Source of the DNA: Flavobacterium psychrotrophum
GTDB lineage: Bacteria; Bacteroidota; Bacteroidia; Flavobacteriales; Flavobacteriaceae
Assembly: GCF_003403075.1 (NCBI RefSeq)
Contig: NZ_CP031557.1
Location: 1,674,001 to 1,738,000 of the forward strand
Direction: 5' to 3'
DNA: 64,000 bases
The notes beneath the pieces are model-generated. The model saw nothing but the letters and a program-made list of their open reading frames with translations, ran no database searches and was not told the DNA's origin. Both the position numbers and the translations under genes were made by a program. Of the stretch, positions 37,647 through 45,567 are shown piece by piece. Every line of letters begins with the position of its first letter. Position 1 is the stretch's first letter.

Positions 37647-39143
37647 ATGTCCACAAATATAAAAATAATAGGTTCTGGTTTCTCTTCGCTTGCAGCCGCG
37701 GCATATCTTGCCAAACAGGGGCATGATGTTACTATTTACGAAAAAAATGCTACTCCGGGCGGCAGGGCAAGACGATTGAAAAAAGAAGGTTTTACCTTTG
37801 ATATGGGGCCTACCTGGTACTGGATGCCTGATGTATTTGAACGCTTTTTTGCCGATTTTGGTAAAAAGCCTGCCGACTATTACTCTCTTAAAAAACTATC
37901 GCCTGCTTATAAGGTTTATTTTGAAGAAGATAATGCTGTAAACATTGCTGATAACCTGGATGATATTGCCCAAACATTTGAAGGTATAGAAAAAGGCAGT
38001 GCACAGCAACTCCATAATTTTATAGATGAAGCACGCAGCAATTATGACATTGCCATAAAAAATTTGGTATACCGTCCGGGAGAGTCGCCTTTAGAACTGG
38101 TTACACCACAAACAGTAACGCGGCTTACACAATTTTTAGGCAATATATCGCGCGATGTGCGCAAAAAGTTTAAAGATACCCGCCTGGTACAAATACTGGA
38201 ATTCCCTGTGCTTTTTCTCGGTGCCAAGCCAAGTGATACACCAAGTTTTTACAGCTTTATGAATTATGCCGACTTTGGACTGGGTACCTGGCATCCTGAA
38301 AATGGTATGTATAGCGTGGTAGAAGGCATGGTTAATCTGGCAGAAAGCCTGGGTGTTAAAATTGTTGCCAATGCTAACATTACAAAAATCAGCGTAGAAA
38401 ACGGTAAAGCTTCATACCTTACGGTAAATAACCAAAGGGTTGATGCCGATATTATAGTGTGCGGGGCCGATTATCATCATGGAGAATCTCTATTAGAACC
38501 ACAATACCGTAAGTATAGCGAAGCTTATTGGGAGAGCCGCACCTTTGCCCCATCATCCCTTTTATTTTATATAGGGTTTGATAAAAAACTGAAGAATGTA
38601 GAACATCACACTCTATTTTTTGATACCGATTTTGATGTTCATGCCAAAGATATTTATGATAATCCACGCTGGCCGGATGAACCTTTGTTTTATGCCAGTT
38701 TCCCTTCTAAAACAGATATTGGTGCTGCACCAAACGGACAGGAGGCTGCTACATTCCTCATTCCGCTGGCACCGGGCATAGAAGATACTGCTGAACTAAG
38801 AGAAAAATATTTCAACATTATTATAACGAGACTTGAAAAACTGACCAAACAGGAAGTAAAGAGCCACATTATATTTAAAGAGTCTTTTTGTATAAACGAT
38901 TTTGTAAACGATTACAATTCTTATAAAGGCAATGCTTATGGTTTAGCAAATACATTGTGGCAAACTGCCTTTTTACGCCCAAAACTACGCAGCCCAAAAG
39001 TTAAAGGCCTGTATTTTACAGGACAACTTACCGTACCGGGACCTGGGGTACCCCCAGCACTTATATCCGGCAAACTTGTTGCTGAACTGATACAGAAACA
39101 ACTTGCTAAAAAAACATCACAAACTGTAACCTCACCTGTATGA
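37647..39143 (+). CDS. crtI: Phytoene desaturase
   Basis: The 498-residue FAD-dependent CrtI-type desaturase carries the dinucleotide-binding motif IGSGFSSLAAAAYLAKQGHDV with EKNATPGGRA at the N terminus and the family C-terminal signature GLYFTGQLTVPGPGVPPALISG. It would convert phytoene to lycopene at the membrane. It overlaps crtB by 4 nt (ATGA), indicating coupling. Confidence 0.96.
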   Translation: MSTNIKIIGSGFSSLAAAAYLAKQGHDVTIYEKNATPGGRARRLKKEGFTFDMGPTWYWMPDVFERFFADFGKKPADYYSLKKLSPAYKVYFEEDNAVNIADNLDDIAQTFEGIEKGSAQQLHNFIDEARSNYDIAIKNLVYRPGESPLELVTPQTVTRLTQFLGNISRDVRKKFKDTRLVQILEFPVLFLGAKPSDTPSFYSFMNYADFGLGTWHPENGMYSVVEGMVNLAESLGVKIVANANITKISVENGKASYLTVNNQRVDADIIVCGADYHHGESLLEPQYRKYSEAYWESRTFAPSSLLFYIGFDKKLKNVEHHTLFFDTDFDVHAKDIYDNPRWPDEPLFYASFPSKTDIGAAPNGQEAATFLIPLAPGIEDTAELREKYFNIIITRLEKLTKQEVKSHIIFKESFCINDFVNDYNSYKGNAYGLANTLWQTAFLRPKLRSPKVKGLYFTGQLTVPGPGVPPALISGKLVAELIQKQLAKKTSQTVTSPV

Positions 39144-39979
39144 AATCAATCTTTGACACTGTATCGTTTGCCTGTGCGCGCTACGTTACGCGTGCTTACA
39201 GCACATCGTTTTCTACAGCGGTAAAAATGCTTGCACCATCTATAAGGCAGGACATTTATAACATTTATGGTTTTGTGCGCTGTGCAGATGAAATTGTAGA
39301 CAGCTTTCATGATTATGATAAGGAGCTTTTGTTTAGCCAGCTTGAAGTCGATCTTGAAATGGCATTGCAACAAGGCATAAGCTTAAACCCTGTACTTAAC
39401 GCGTTTCAGCATACGGTACATAAATATAATATTCCGCAAAGCCTTATTGATGCTTTTATGAAAAGCATGAAACTGGATCTGGTTAAAAAAGAATACAGCA
39501 GTTTTTCAGAATATAACGAGTATATTTATGGTAGTGCAGATGTGGTAGGGCTTATGTGTCTTAAGGTTTTTGTAAACAATGATGATAGCCGATATGAACA
39601 GCTTAAAGCCAGTGCTATGAGGCTGGGATCGGCATTCCAGAAAGTCAATTTTCTACGCGACCTTAAAGCCGATATGGAAGACCTTGACCGTACCTACTTT
39701 CCTACACTAAACCTTAACGAAATGGACGATGCCACCAAACGCGCTATTGTTGAGGAGATAGAGGCCGACCTGCACGAAGGTTATAAAGGTATCTTGCAGC
39801 TACCCGCCGAAGCAAAATTTGGGGTGTATACTGCTTATGTGTACTATAAGGCACTGCTAACCAAGCTTAAAAACACCCCGCCGTTAGAGATAAAAAACAG
39901 GCGCATAAGGGTACCTGATTATCAAAAAGTAACCCTGCTTGCCAAGTGCTATCTTGATTACCGTTTTAATTTTATTTAG
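39140..39979 (+). CDS. crtB: Phytoene synthase
   Basis: This 279-residue squalene/phytoene synthase family enzyme joins two geranylgeranyl diphosphates. The two Asp-rich motifs are DEIVD (about residue 51) and RDLKAD (about residue 172). Its short length is normal for Bacteroidota CrtB. It is the middle gene of crtI-crtB-crtZ. Confidence 0.95.
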   Translation: MKSIFDTVSFACARYVTRAYSTSFSTAVKMLAPSIRQDIYNIYGFVRCADEIVDSFHDYDKELLFSQLEVDLEMALQQGISLNPVLNAFQHTVHKYNIPQSLIDAFMKSMKLDLVKKEYSSFSEYNEYIYGSADVVGLMCLKVFVNNDDSRYEQLKASAMRLGSAFQKVNFLRDLKADMEDLDRTYFPTLNLNEMDDATKRAIVEEIEADLHEGYKGILQLPAEAKFGVYTAYVYYKALLTKLKNTPPLEIKNRRIRVPDYQKVTLLAKCYLDYRFNFI

Positions 39980-39987
39980 TAAAAGTT

Positions 39988-40437
39988 ATGCCCACCTGGA
40001 TATATATAATAGTTTTCTTCCTCACATTTTTTATGATGGAGTTTATGGCGTGGTTTACGCACAAGTATATTATGCACGGCTTTTTATGGAGCCTGCACGC
40101 AGACCATCACCGCAAAGACCACGACTCGTGGTTTGAGCGCAACGACACGTTTTTTATATTCTATGCGCTTATAAGCATTGGTTTCTTCCTGCTTTGGCAA
40201 AATGATATTTTACAAATAGGGCTGGCTATAGGCCTGGGTATTTTTGCATATGGTCTTACCTATTTTTTAGTACACGATATTTTTATACACCAGCGTTTTA
40301 AAATATTTCGCAATGCTACCAGCCGTTACGGTAAAGCGGTGCGCCGTGCCCATAAAATGCACCATAAACACTTAGGAAAAGGCGACGGCGAATGTTTTGG
40401 AATGCTACTTTTCCCGATGAAGTACTGGAAAAAGTAA
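39988..40437 (+). CDS. crtZ: Beta-carotene hydroxylase
   Basis: The 149-residue diiron membrane hydroxylase has four His clusters, HKYIMH, HADHH, HDIFIH and HKMHHKH, as in CrtZ. It would hydroxylate the beta-ionone rings of carotene to give zeaxanthin. It starts 8 nt after crtB. A lycopene cyclase is needed to supply cyclic carotene but is not next to it; the next gene is on the other strand. Confidence 0.94.
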   Translation: MPTWIYIIVFFLTFFMMEFMAWFTHKYIMHGFLWSLHADHHRKDHDSWFERNDTFFIFYALISIGFFLLWQNDILQIGLAIGLGIFAYGLTYFLVHDIFIHQRFKIFRNATSRYGKAVRRAHKMHHKHLGKGDGECFGMLLFPMKYWKK

Positions 40438-40522
40438 CCTTCAAAGCTAACAACAATACTAAATACAAAAAAAGTACCTGAAAATAAATTCCAGATGCTT
40501 ACCTACATGAACCCTCTTGTAA

Positions 40523-41743
40523 TTATTTATGTCCTTTTGTGGCGGCATCAAATATGCGGCAAAAGTTATCACCGCCTATCTTAGCTATTTCGCCCTCATT
40601 AAATCCTGTTTTAAGTAAAGCATCTACAACTGCGTAATAGAATCCAGCTTTTTGATCTTTCCAGGCACCGTTGGTACGCTCTCCTACTCTTTCGCTACCT
40701 TTGTCACCGCCTTTGTTTTCCGGCTTACCGCTTTGTGGTTTGTCGTTATTCCCCTCTGGCTTTGGCCCCTCTCTTTTATCATTTGGTGATCTGTAACTTG
40801 GTGTCAGTTTAGTATCTGTACCTATGCACACATGGTCTATACCCATAACATCTACCATAGCACGAATATTTTGTGCATATTCCAGTGGGGTATCAGCAAG
40901 GTGTGTCCATACCCCTATAACGCCACCTGCATCGGCTACAATCTTTGCCTGCTCCTTACTTACAAGCCTTGGCTTCATCATCTTTGCCATAAAAGGATTT
41001 TGACCTAATTGAGTATCAAGACCGGTGTGCGAAATAAGCACCGGTTTTGTAGCTACCTTAAGTGCCGCGTTAATAGTATCGTTACTGGCATGGGCCAGGT
41101 CTACCAGTATGCCAAGCCTGTCGCATTCTTTAATTACATCAGTACCCAGTTGCGTAAGTCCACCAAATTTTACCAGATTAGTATATACATCCCCTAACGG
41201 AACAGAAGCATCATTATCATGCAGTAATCCAAGTTGCCTCAGCCCACGGTCATACGCTATCTGTACTCTGTCTGCATGTCCTTCAAGAAAATGGCACCCT
41301 TCTACCGATTGTATTACCGTAGGCTTACCTGCTTTTTTAGCCGTATTAAGATCGTCTAGGTTTAAGGAACGCTTTATGTTATTGGTTTTAAGTACAACGT
41401 CCATAGCATCTAAACCTGCTATAAACCTGTTGTAAGCATCACCAACATTTGGCAGCTTTTGGTAATCAACAGCAAATGTCATAGAAATAGCCAAAAGCCC
41501 TGATTTTTTAAATTCGCTTATAAGATCAAGTTTCGGACCGGGCAATTCACTCGCATTTAAAGGTACATCGATATGATTATGAGTATCTATACCCATTATT
41601 TTTGCTACAATGGCGGCTACTTTAGGATCTTCCTCTCCCTCAAATGCCCACATTAACGGAGGGTTCATAAACATAAGTGCTCCTGCACCGGTAAGTGTAC
41701 TGACAAATTTTCTGCGGGACCATGGGTTTTGATGTATTGACAT
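40523..41743 (-). CDS. Membrane (renal-type) dipeptidase, peptidase M19, Tat-exported
   Basis: The 406-residue M19 zinc dipeptidase homologue has an N-terminal twin-arginine signal (WSRRKFVSTLTGAGAL). Metal ligands are seen in order: GIDTHNH, SVEGCHF, LVDLAHAS, LISHTG and IGTDTKL. A low-complexity insert of about 35 residues rich in Lys, Gly, Pro, Glu and Asn (around residues 325-360) lies in the C-terminal part after IGTDTKLTPSYR; it looks like a flexible surface loop. It would cut dipeptides in the periplasm. Monocistronic. Confidence 0.88.
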   Translation of the reverse strand: MSIHQNPWSRRKFVSTLTGAGALMFMNPPLMWAFEGEEDPKVAAIVAKIMGIDTHNHIDVPLNASELPGPKLDLISEFKKSGLLAISMTFAVDYQKLPNVGDAYNRFIAGLDAMDVVLKTNNIKRSLNLDDLNTAKKAGKPTVIQSVEGCHFLEGHADRVQIAYDRGLRQLGLLHDNDASVPLGDVYTNLVKFGGLTQLGTDVIKECDRLGILVDLAHASNDTINAALKVATKPVLISHTGLDTQLGQNPFMAKMMKPRLVSKEQAKIVADAGGVIGVWTHLADTPLEYAQNIRAMVDVMGIDHVCIGTDTKLTPSYRSPNDKREGPKPEGNNDKPQSGKPENKGGDKGSERVGERTNGAWKDQKAGFYYAVVDALLKTGFNEGEIAKIGGDNFCRIFDAATKGHK

Positions 41744-42023
41744 ATATTAATAAAGTTGTGCAGAAAAACCTGCTATGATGATGTGTAAAATTTAGTAAGG
41801 GGATATAAATACAGCCTTACAAATTTTAGACAATTACAACATTAAAAAGTTTAATTGCGTCCCGACTTTATTTCAATTAAAAAACAAAGAATTATAGAAT
41901 CTCTACACTGTTGTATAACAATACGATAAGCATCGTAAATATAGCAATCAAATAATACAAAAATTCAATAGTCGATCAACTAACAATAAGCGTATAAAAC
42001 TAAATGTTAAATTTTAGTAAATT

Positions 42024-42069
42024 ATTAGTCTATTGATTTGGTAGACTAATTAAAACTTCCCTACTTTTG
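42024..42069 (+). promoter_or_regulatory. Palindromic operator overlapping the hydrolase promoter
   Basis: Arms ATTAGTCTA (42024-42032) and TAGACTAAT (42042-42050) flank TTGATTTGG. The promoter reads TTTG (42037-42040), a 21-nt spacer, TACTTTTG (42062-42069). The palindrome therefore covers the -33 element and is suited to repression. Its centre (TCTATTGATTTGGTAGA) agrees at most positions with the palindrome at 1510-1530. The rest of the 355-bp spacer from 41744 is A+T-rich and shows no gene. Confidence 0.6.
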
Positions 42070-42098
42070 CAAAGCATCCACCATAAAGATTTTTAGCT

Positions 42099-42845
42099 AT
42101 GGAACAAAAAGTAATTACAAGACAGGGAATAAAGGTAGCTTCTAAGCAGAAGCATATTGTATTGCTGCATGGGCTCTTTGGCGACCTTAGCAACTGGAGT
42201 GCTTTTGAAGATTATTTTGGCTCTCACCATAGTGTACATACGCCACAACTTCCACTATATAAAAAGCAGGGTAAAGAAAATAACCTGGACCACTTTGTTG
42301 TTTTCCTTGAAGAGTACATAGCCGAAAATAAAATCGAGCAACCTGTACTTGTAGGTAATTCGCTTGGTGGACATATTGCACTATTGTATACGCTAAAACA
42401 TCCGGAAAAAGTAGACAAGCTTATCCTTACCGGAAGTTCAGGCTTATACGAAAACTCTTTTGACGTGCCATTTCCCAGGATTAATGACTTTGAGTTTATA
42501 TCAGACCGGGTTCGAGAAGTATTCTTTAACCAGGAGGCCGCTACAGATGCTCTTATAAAACAAGTTTTTAGCACCATACAAGACAGGGATAAAGCATTAT
42601 CTGTAGTACGCACCGCAAAAGCGGCACGTAACCAAAACCTTAAAAGCATACTCAGTACCATAACACTGCCCGTACTGCTAATATGGGGTATGCAGGATAT
42701 TGTAACGCCAATGACCGTAGCAGAGGAGTTTTACTACCACCTGCCTAACTCGCACCTGTTTCTTATAAACAATTGCGGCCATGCCCCAATGATGGAACAG
42801 CCTGAGGAATTTAATAATAAAGTTGCTGAATTTTTATCTTCTTAA
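42099..42845 (+). CDS. Alpha/beta hydrolase
   Basis: This 248-residue alpha/beta-hydrolase-fold protein has oxyanion segment LLHGLFGDLSNW, nucleophile elbow GNSLGG (Ser near residue 88), acid in MQDIVTP and His in NCGHAPMMEQP. It is cytosolic and resembles the general esterase/MhpC-like group; the substrate is unknown. The promoter for the following Cys-rich leader lies across its stop codon. Its operator-bearing promoter and its position before a sulfur-type importer hint at sulfur metabolism, but that is inference. Confidence 0.85.
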   Translation: MEQKVITRQGIKVASKQKHIVLLHGLFGDLSNWSAFEDYFGSHHSVHTPQLPLYKKQGKENNLDHFVVFLEEYIAENKIEQPVLVGNSLGGHIALLYTLKHPEKVDKLILTGSSGLYENSFDVPFPRINDFEFISDRVREVFFNQEAATDALIKQVFSTIQDRDKALSVVRTAKAARNQNLKSILSTITLPVLLIWGMQDIVTPMTVAEEFYYHLPNSHLFLINNCGHAPMMEQPEEFNNKVAEFLSS

Positions 42846-42850
42846 TTTTG
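42823..42850 (+). promoter_or_regulatory. Promoter for the Cys-rich leader and metNIQ
   Basis: TTG (42823-42825), exactly 17 nt, then TAATTTTG (42843-42850) fully matches the Bacteroidota promoter pattern. It overlaps the last codons of the hydrolase gene and would start RNA about 10-15 nt before the leader ATG. Confidence 0.65.
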
Positions 42851-42868
42851 AAAAACTTAACTAAAAAT

Positions 42869-42937
42869 ATGATCATGAACTGCTGCTGCGTACGGAAAAT
42901 TCTGTGTTGCAAAAGTACCTGTGCCCATACTTTATGA
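42869..42937 (+). CDS. Cysteine-rich leader peptide (attenuation control)
   Basis: This 22-codon ORF begins MIMNCCCVRKILCC and ends KSTCAHTL before TGA (42935-42937). Six of 22 residues are Cys, as runs of three (42881-42889), two (42905-42910) and one. It sits 19 nt after a consensus promoter and ends 3 nt before a terminator hairpin, upstream of an importer operon. This is the architecture of ribosome-mediated attenuation; polycysteine leader ORFs with this role are known in mycobacteria. Translation and function here are inferred from layout only. Confidence 0.72.
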   Translation: MIMNCCCVRKILCCKSTCAHTL

Positions 42938-42973
42938 GCTAAGCCTTTTACAACATTGTAAAGGGCTTTTTTT
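42904..42973 (+). promoter_or_regulatory. Attenuator: terminator with competing antiterminator pairing
   Basis: The terminator pairs AAGCCTTTTACAA (42941-42953) with TTGTAAAGGGCTT (42956-42968), all 13 positions pairing with one G-U, and is followed by seven T residues (42967-42973). The alternative pairs GTGTTGCAAAAG (42904-42915), within the leader ORF, with CTTTTACAACAT (42945-42956): 10 Watson-Crick pairs, one G-U and one mismatch. The two structures share 42945-42953 and exclude each other. A ribosome stalled on the CCC run would leave 42904-42915 free and favour read-through into metN; one moving on would block it and let the terminator form. Confidence 0.72.
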
Positions 42974-43006
42974 ATGCAACTAAGAATACAAATACGATAA
43001 TAATAA

Positions 43007-44038
43007 ATGATCGAATTAAAAAACATCTCCAAAACGTTTTATAAGGCAGACAGGGAGATAAAGGCACTGAACAATGTTTCGCTGCACGTGCCAAAAGGCA
43101 AAATTTTTGGTGTGATAGGTACTTCCGGTGCCGGAAAAAGCACGCTTATACGTTGCATAAACCTTTTAGAAAAACCTACGTCTGGTGATGTAGTTATTGA
43201 AGGAAAGTCTTTGCCGGGCCTTAGTGCGGCGCAGTTAACCCGCGAACGCAGGCAAATGGGCATGATATTTCAGCACTTTAACCTGCTTTCATCAAGAACG
43301 GTGTACCAAAATATAGCCTTTGCACTGGAACTTGCCAATACTCCAAAAAATATAATTGATGCACGGGTAAAAGAACTTTTGGCACTTGTAGGGCTTGATG
43401 AAAAAATTAACGATTACCCGGCAAGCCTTTCCGGCGGTCAAAAACAACGTGTAGCCATAGCCCGTACACTGGCAAATAATCCTAAGATATTACTTTGCGA
43501 TGAAGCTACAAGTGCTTTAGACCCCGCTACTACCCGCGCCATATTAAACCTGCTTAAAGATATTAACAAGCGACTTAATATTACCATATTGCTCATTACC
43601 CACCAGATGGAAGTAGTAAAGGCCATTTGCGACGAGGTTGCCGTAATTAGTGGTGGCGAGCTTATAGAGCAAGGTACTGTAGGAGAAATATTTGCAAAAC
43701 CACAACAACAGCTTACCCGCGAGTTCATAGCCTCTGCCCTTCATATCGAGATACCTCCTGTTTATACTGAGCGCCTTAAAGCATTACACAAAGACGGGCT
43801 TAGTAGCCTGGTGCGCCTGGAACTGGGCGGCAATAGTGCAAATGAACCCTTTATTACCGATGCTGCGAGGCAATATGATATTGATATTAAGATTATTTCT
43901 GCCGAAACATCGTATGCCGGGACCACCAGCTTTGGCATTCTAATCATAGAAATATCCGGCGATTTGCCCCGGCAGAATGATGCACTACAATTGTTTAATC
44001 AAAAAAATATAAAAACTGAATTGCTTGGCTATGTCTGA
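43007..44038 (+). CDS. metN: Methionine-type ABC transporter ATPase MetN
   Basis: The 343-residue protein has Walker A GTSGAGKST, signature LSGGQKQRVAIA, Walker B ILLCDEATSALD and H-loop LLITHQ, and a C-terminal NIL/ACT-like regulatory domain (about 265-340) typical of MetN, where substrate binding inhibits transport. The gene begins 33 nt after the attenuator's T-run. The Cys-coded leader suggests that cysteine supply controls the operon, so the cargo may be methionine, cystine or another sulfur compound. Confidence 0.93.
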   Translation: MIELKNISKTFYKADREIKALNNVSLHVPKGKIFGVIGTSGAGKSTLIRCINLLEKPTSGDVVIEGKSLPGLSAAQLTRERRQMGMIFQHFNLLSSRTVYQNIAFALELANTPKNIIDARVKELLALVGLDEKINDYPASLSGGQKQRVAIARTLANNPKILLCDEATSALDPATTRAILNLLKDINKRLNITILLITHQMEVVKAICDEVAVISGGELIEQGTVGEIFAKPQQQLTREFIASALHIEIPPVYTERLKALHKDGLSSLVRLELGGNSANEPFITDAARQYDIDIKIISAETSYAGTTSFGILIIEISGDLPRQNDALQLFNQKNIKTELLGYV

Positions 44039-44684
44039 ATCAACTATTACACTTTTATTAAACGGTACTTGGGAAACACTTATCATGACTTTTGTGTCAG
44101 GTTTTTTTGGTTTTGTATTGGGCCTGCCTACCGGTATACTGCTGTTTCTTACCCGCAAAGAGCAGGTACTGCAAAATTCAGCACTCAATAAAAGCCTGTC
44201 TATACTGGTAAATATATTTCGCTCCATACCTTTTATAATACTTATAGTATGGATGATACCTTTTACCCGTGCTGTAGTAGGTACATCTATTGGTGTAAGT
44301 GCGGCACTTGTGCCTTTAAGTATTGGCGCTGCACCATTTATAGCAAGGCTGGTAGAAAACAGCCTACTGGCATTGCCAAATGGTATCGTAGAAGCTGCAA
44401 GGGCGCTGGGTGCTACTCCCTGGCAAATAATATATAAGGTATTACTGCCCGAGGCTTTGCCGTCGCTAATTAATGCAGCATCTATTACGCTCATTACACT
44501 TGTAGGGTATTCTGCCATGGGAGGCGCTGTTGGTGCCGGCGGACTGGGGCAAATAGGCTACCAATATGGCTACATTGGTTATGATGCCGTAGTCATGAAT
44601 ACCGTACTCATACTGCTTGTACTGCTGGTTTTTGCAATTCAACTGGCGGGCGATGCACTTTCTAAACATTTTGATCGCCGATAA
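44031..44684 (+). CDS. metI: Methionine-type ABC transporter permease MetI
   Basis: This 217-residue inner-membrane permease has five transmembrane helices and the EAA-type coupling motif (EAARALGATPWQIIYKVLLPEALP). The ATG at 44031 overlaps the end of metN by 8 nt, indicating coupling; an in-frame ATG two codons earlier is less likely. It pairs with MetN and the MetQ lipoprotein. Confidence 0.93.
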   Translation: MSESTITLLLNGTWETLIMTFVSGFFGFVLGLPTGILLFLTRKEQVLQNSALNKSLSILVNIFRSIPFIILIVWMIPFTRAVVGTSIGVSAALVPLSIGAAPFIARLVENSLLALPNGIVEAARALGATPWQIIYKVLLPEALPSLINAASITLITLVGYSAMGGAVGAGGLGQIGYQYGYIGYDAVVMNTVLILLVLLVFAIQLAGDALSKHFDRR

Positions 44685-44713
44685 AAAAAAACACAACATT
44701 TATACTTTATTTT

Positions 44714-45532
44714 ATGAAATCAATATTCAGATTATCTATAATTAGCTTACTTTCAATTTCTGCCATCACACTGACCAACTGTGGCAAAGACAAAAAAAAT
44801 GATCCGCACAGGATCAAAGTTGGCGTATCGTCAGGGCCGGAATATACCGTGGCACAAGCTGCCCAAAAGGTTGCCAAAGAAAAATACGGCCTTGAAGTAG
44901 AGCTGGTATCGTTTAACGATTATGTAATTCCAAACGAAGCCCTTAACAATGGCGATATAGATGCTAATGCCTTTCAGCATAAGCCTTACCTTGACGAACA
45001 GTCTAAGCAAAGAGGCTATAAACTGGCAATTGTTGGAAAAACGTTTATTTACCCTATAGCGGCTTATTCTAAAAAAATAAAATCGTTGGCTGAACTTAAA
45101 CCGCAAAGTACGATAATCATACCTAACGATCCTACAAATGGTGGGCGCTCGTTGTTGCTTCTCGCTAAAAACGGACTTATAAAACTTAAAGCTGATGTGG
45201 GCCTTTTACCAAAGCTTACCGACGTTACAGAAAATCCTAAGAACTTTAAAATCCTTGAACTGGAAGCTCCTCAACTGCCCCGCGCGCTCGAAGACCAGAA
45301 TGTAACCATTGCCATTATTAACAACACCTTTGCTGCTCAGGCTGGCCTTGTACCCTCAAAAGATGCGCTGTTTGTAGAAGACAAAGATTCGCCTTATGTA
45401 AACCTGGTCGTAACCCGTGAAGACAACAAAAATGCCGAAAATGTAAAGCAGTTTGTAAAGGCATACCAGAATGCTGAAGTAGAACAAGCAGCTATAAAAG
45501 AATTTAAAGGCGGAGCTGTAAAAGGCTGGTAA
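44714..45532 (+). CDS. metQ: Methionine-type substrate-binding lipoprotein MetQ
   Basis: The 272-residue NlpA/MetQ-family lipoprotein has a signal peptide ending in lipobox LTNC (Cys23). The mature protein keeps the family segments KVGVSSGPEYT, NDYVIPNEALNNGDIDANAFQH and IIPNDPTNGGRSLLLL. Family members bind L-methionine; relatives bind other amino acids, so specificity is open. Third gene of the attenuated operon. Confidence 0.93.
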   Translation: MKSIFRLSIISLLSISAITLTNCGKDKKNDPHRIKVGVSSGPEYTVAQAAQKVAKEKYGLEVELVSFNDYVIPNEALNNGDIDANAFQHKPYLDEQSKQRGYKLAIVGKTFIYPIAAYSKKIKSLAELKPQSTIIIPNDPTNGGRSLLLLAKNGLIKLKADVGLLPKLTDVTENPKNFKILELEAPQLPRALEDQNVTIAIINNTFAAQAGLVPSKDALFVEDKDSPYVNLVVTREDNKNAENVKQFVKAYQNAEVEQAAIKEFKGGAVKGW

Positions 45533-45567
45533 AATAACTGAAGATAAATTAATCAATTGTCATAAAA

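Noticed and set aside
42851-43006. SAM or other methionine riboswitch upstream of metN
   Set aside because: No recognisable SAM-I/II aptamer core is visible; the Cys-coded ORF and competing hairpins explain the region better.
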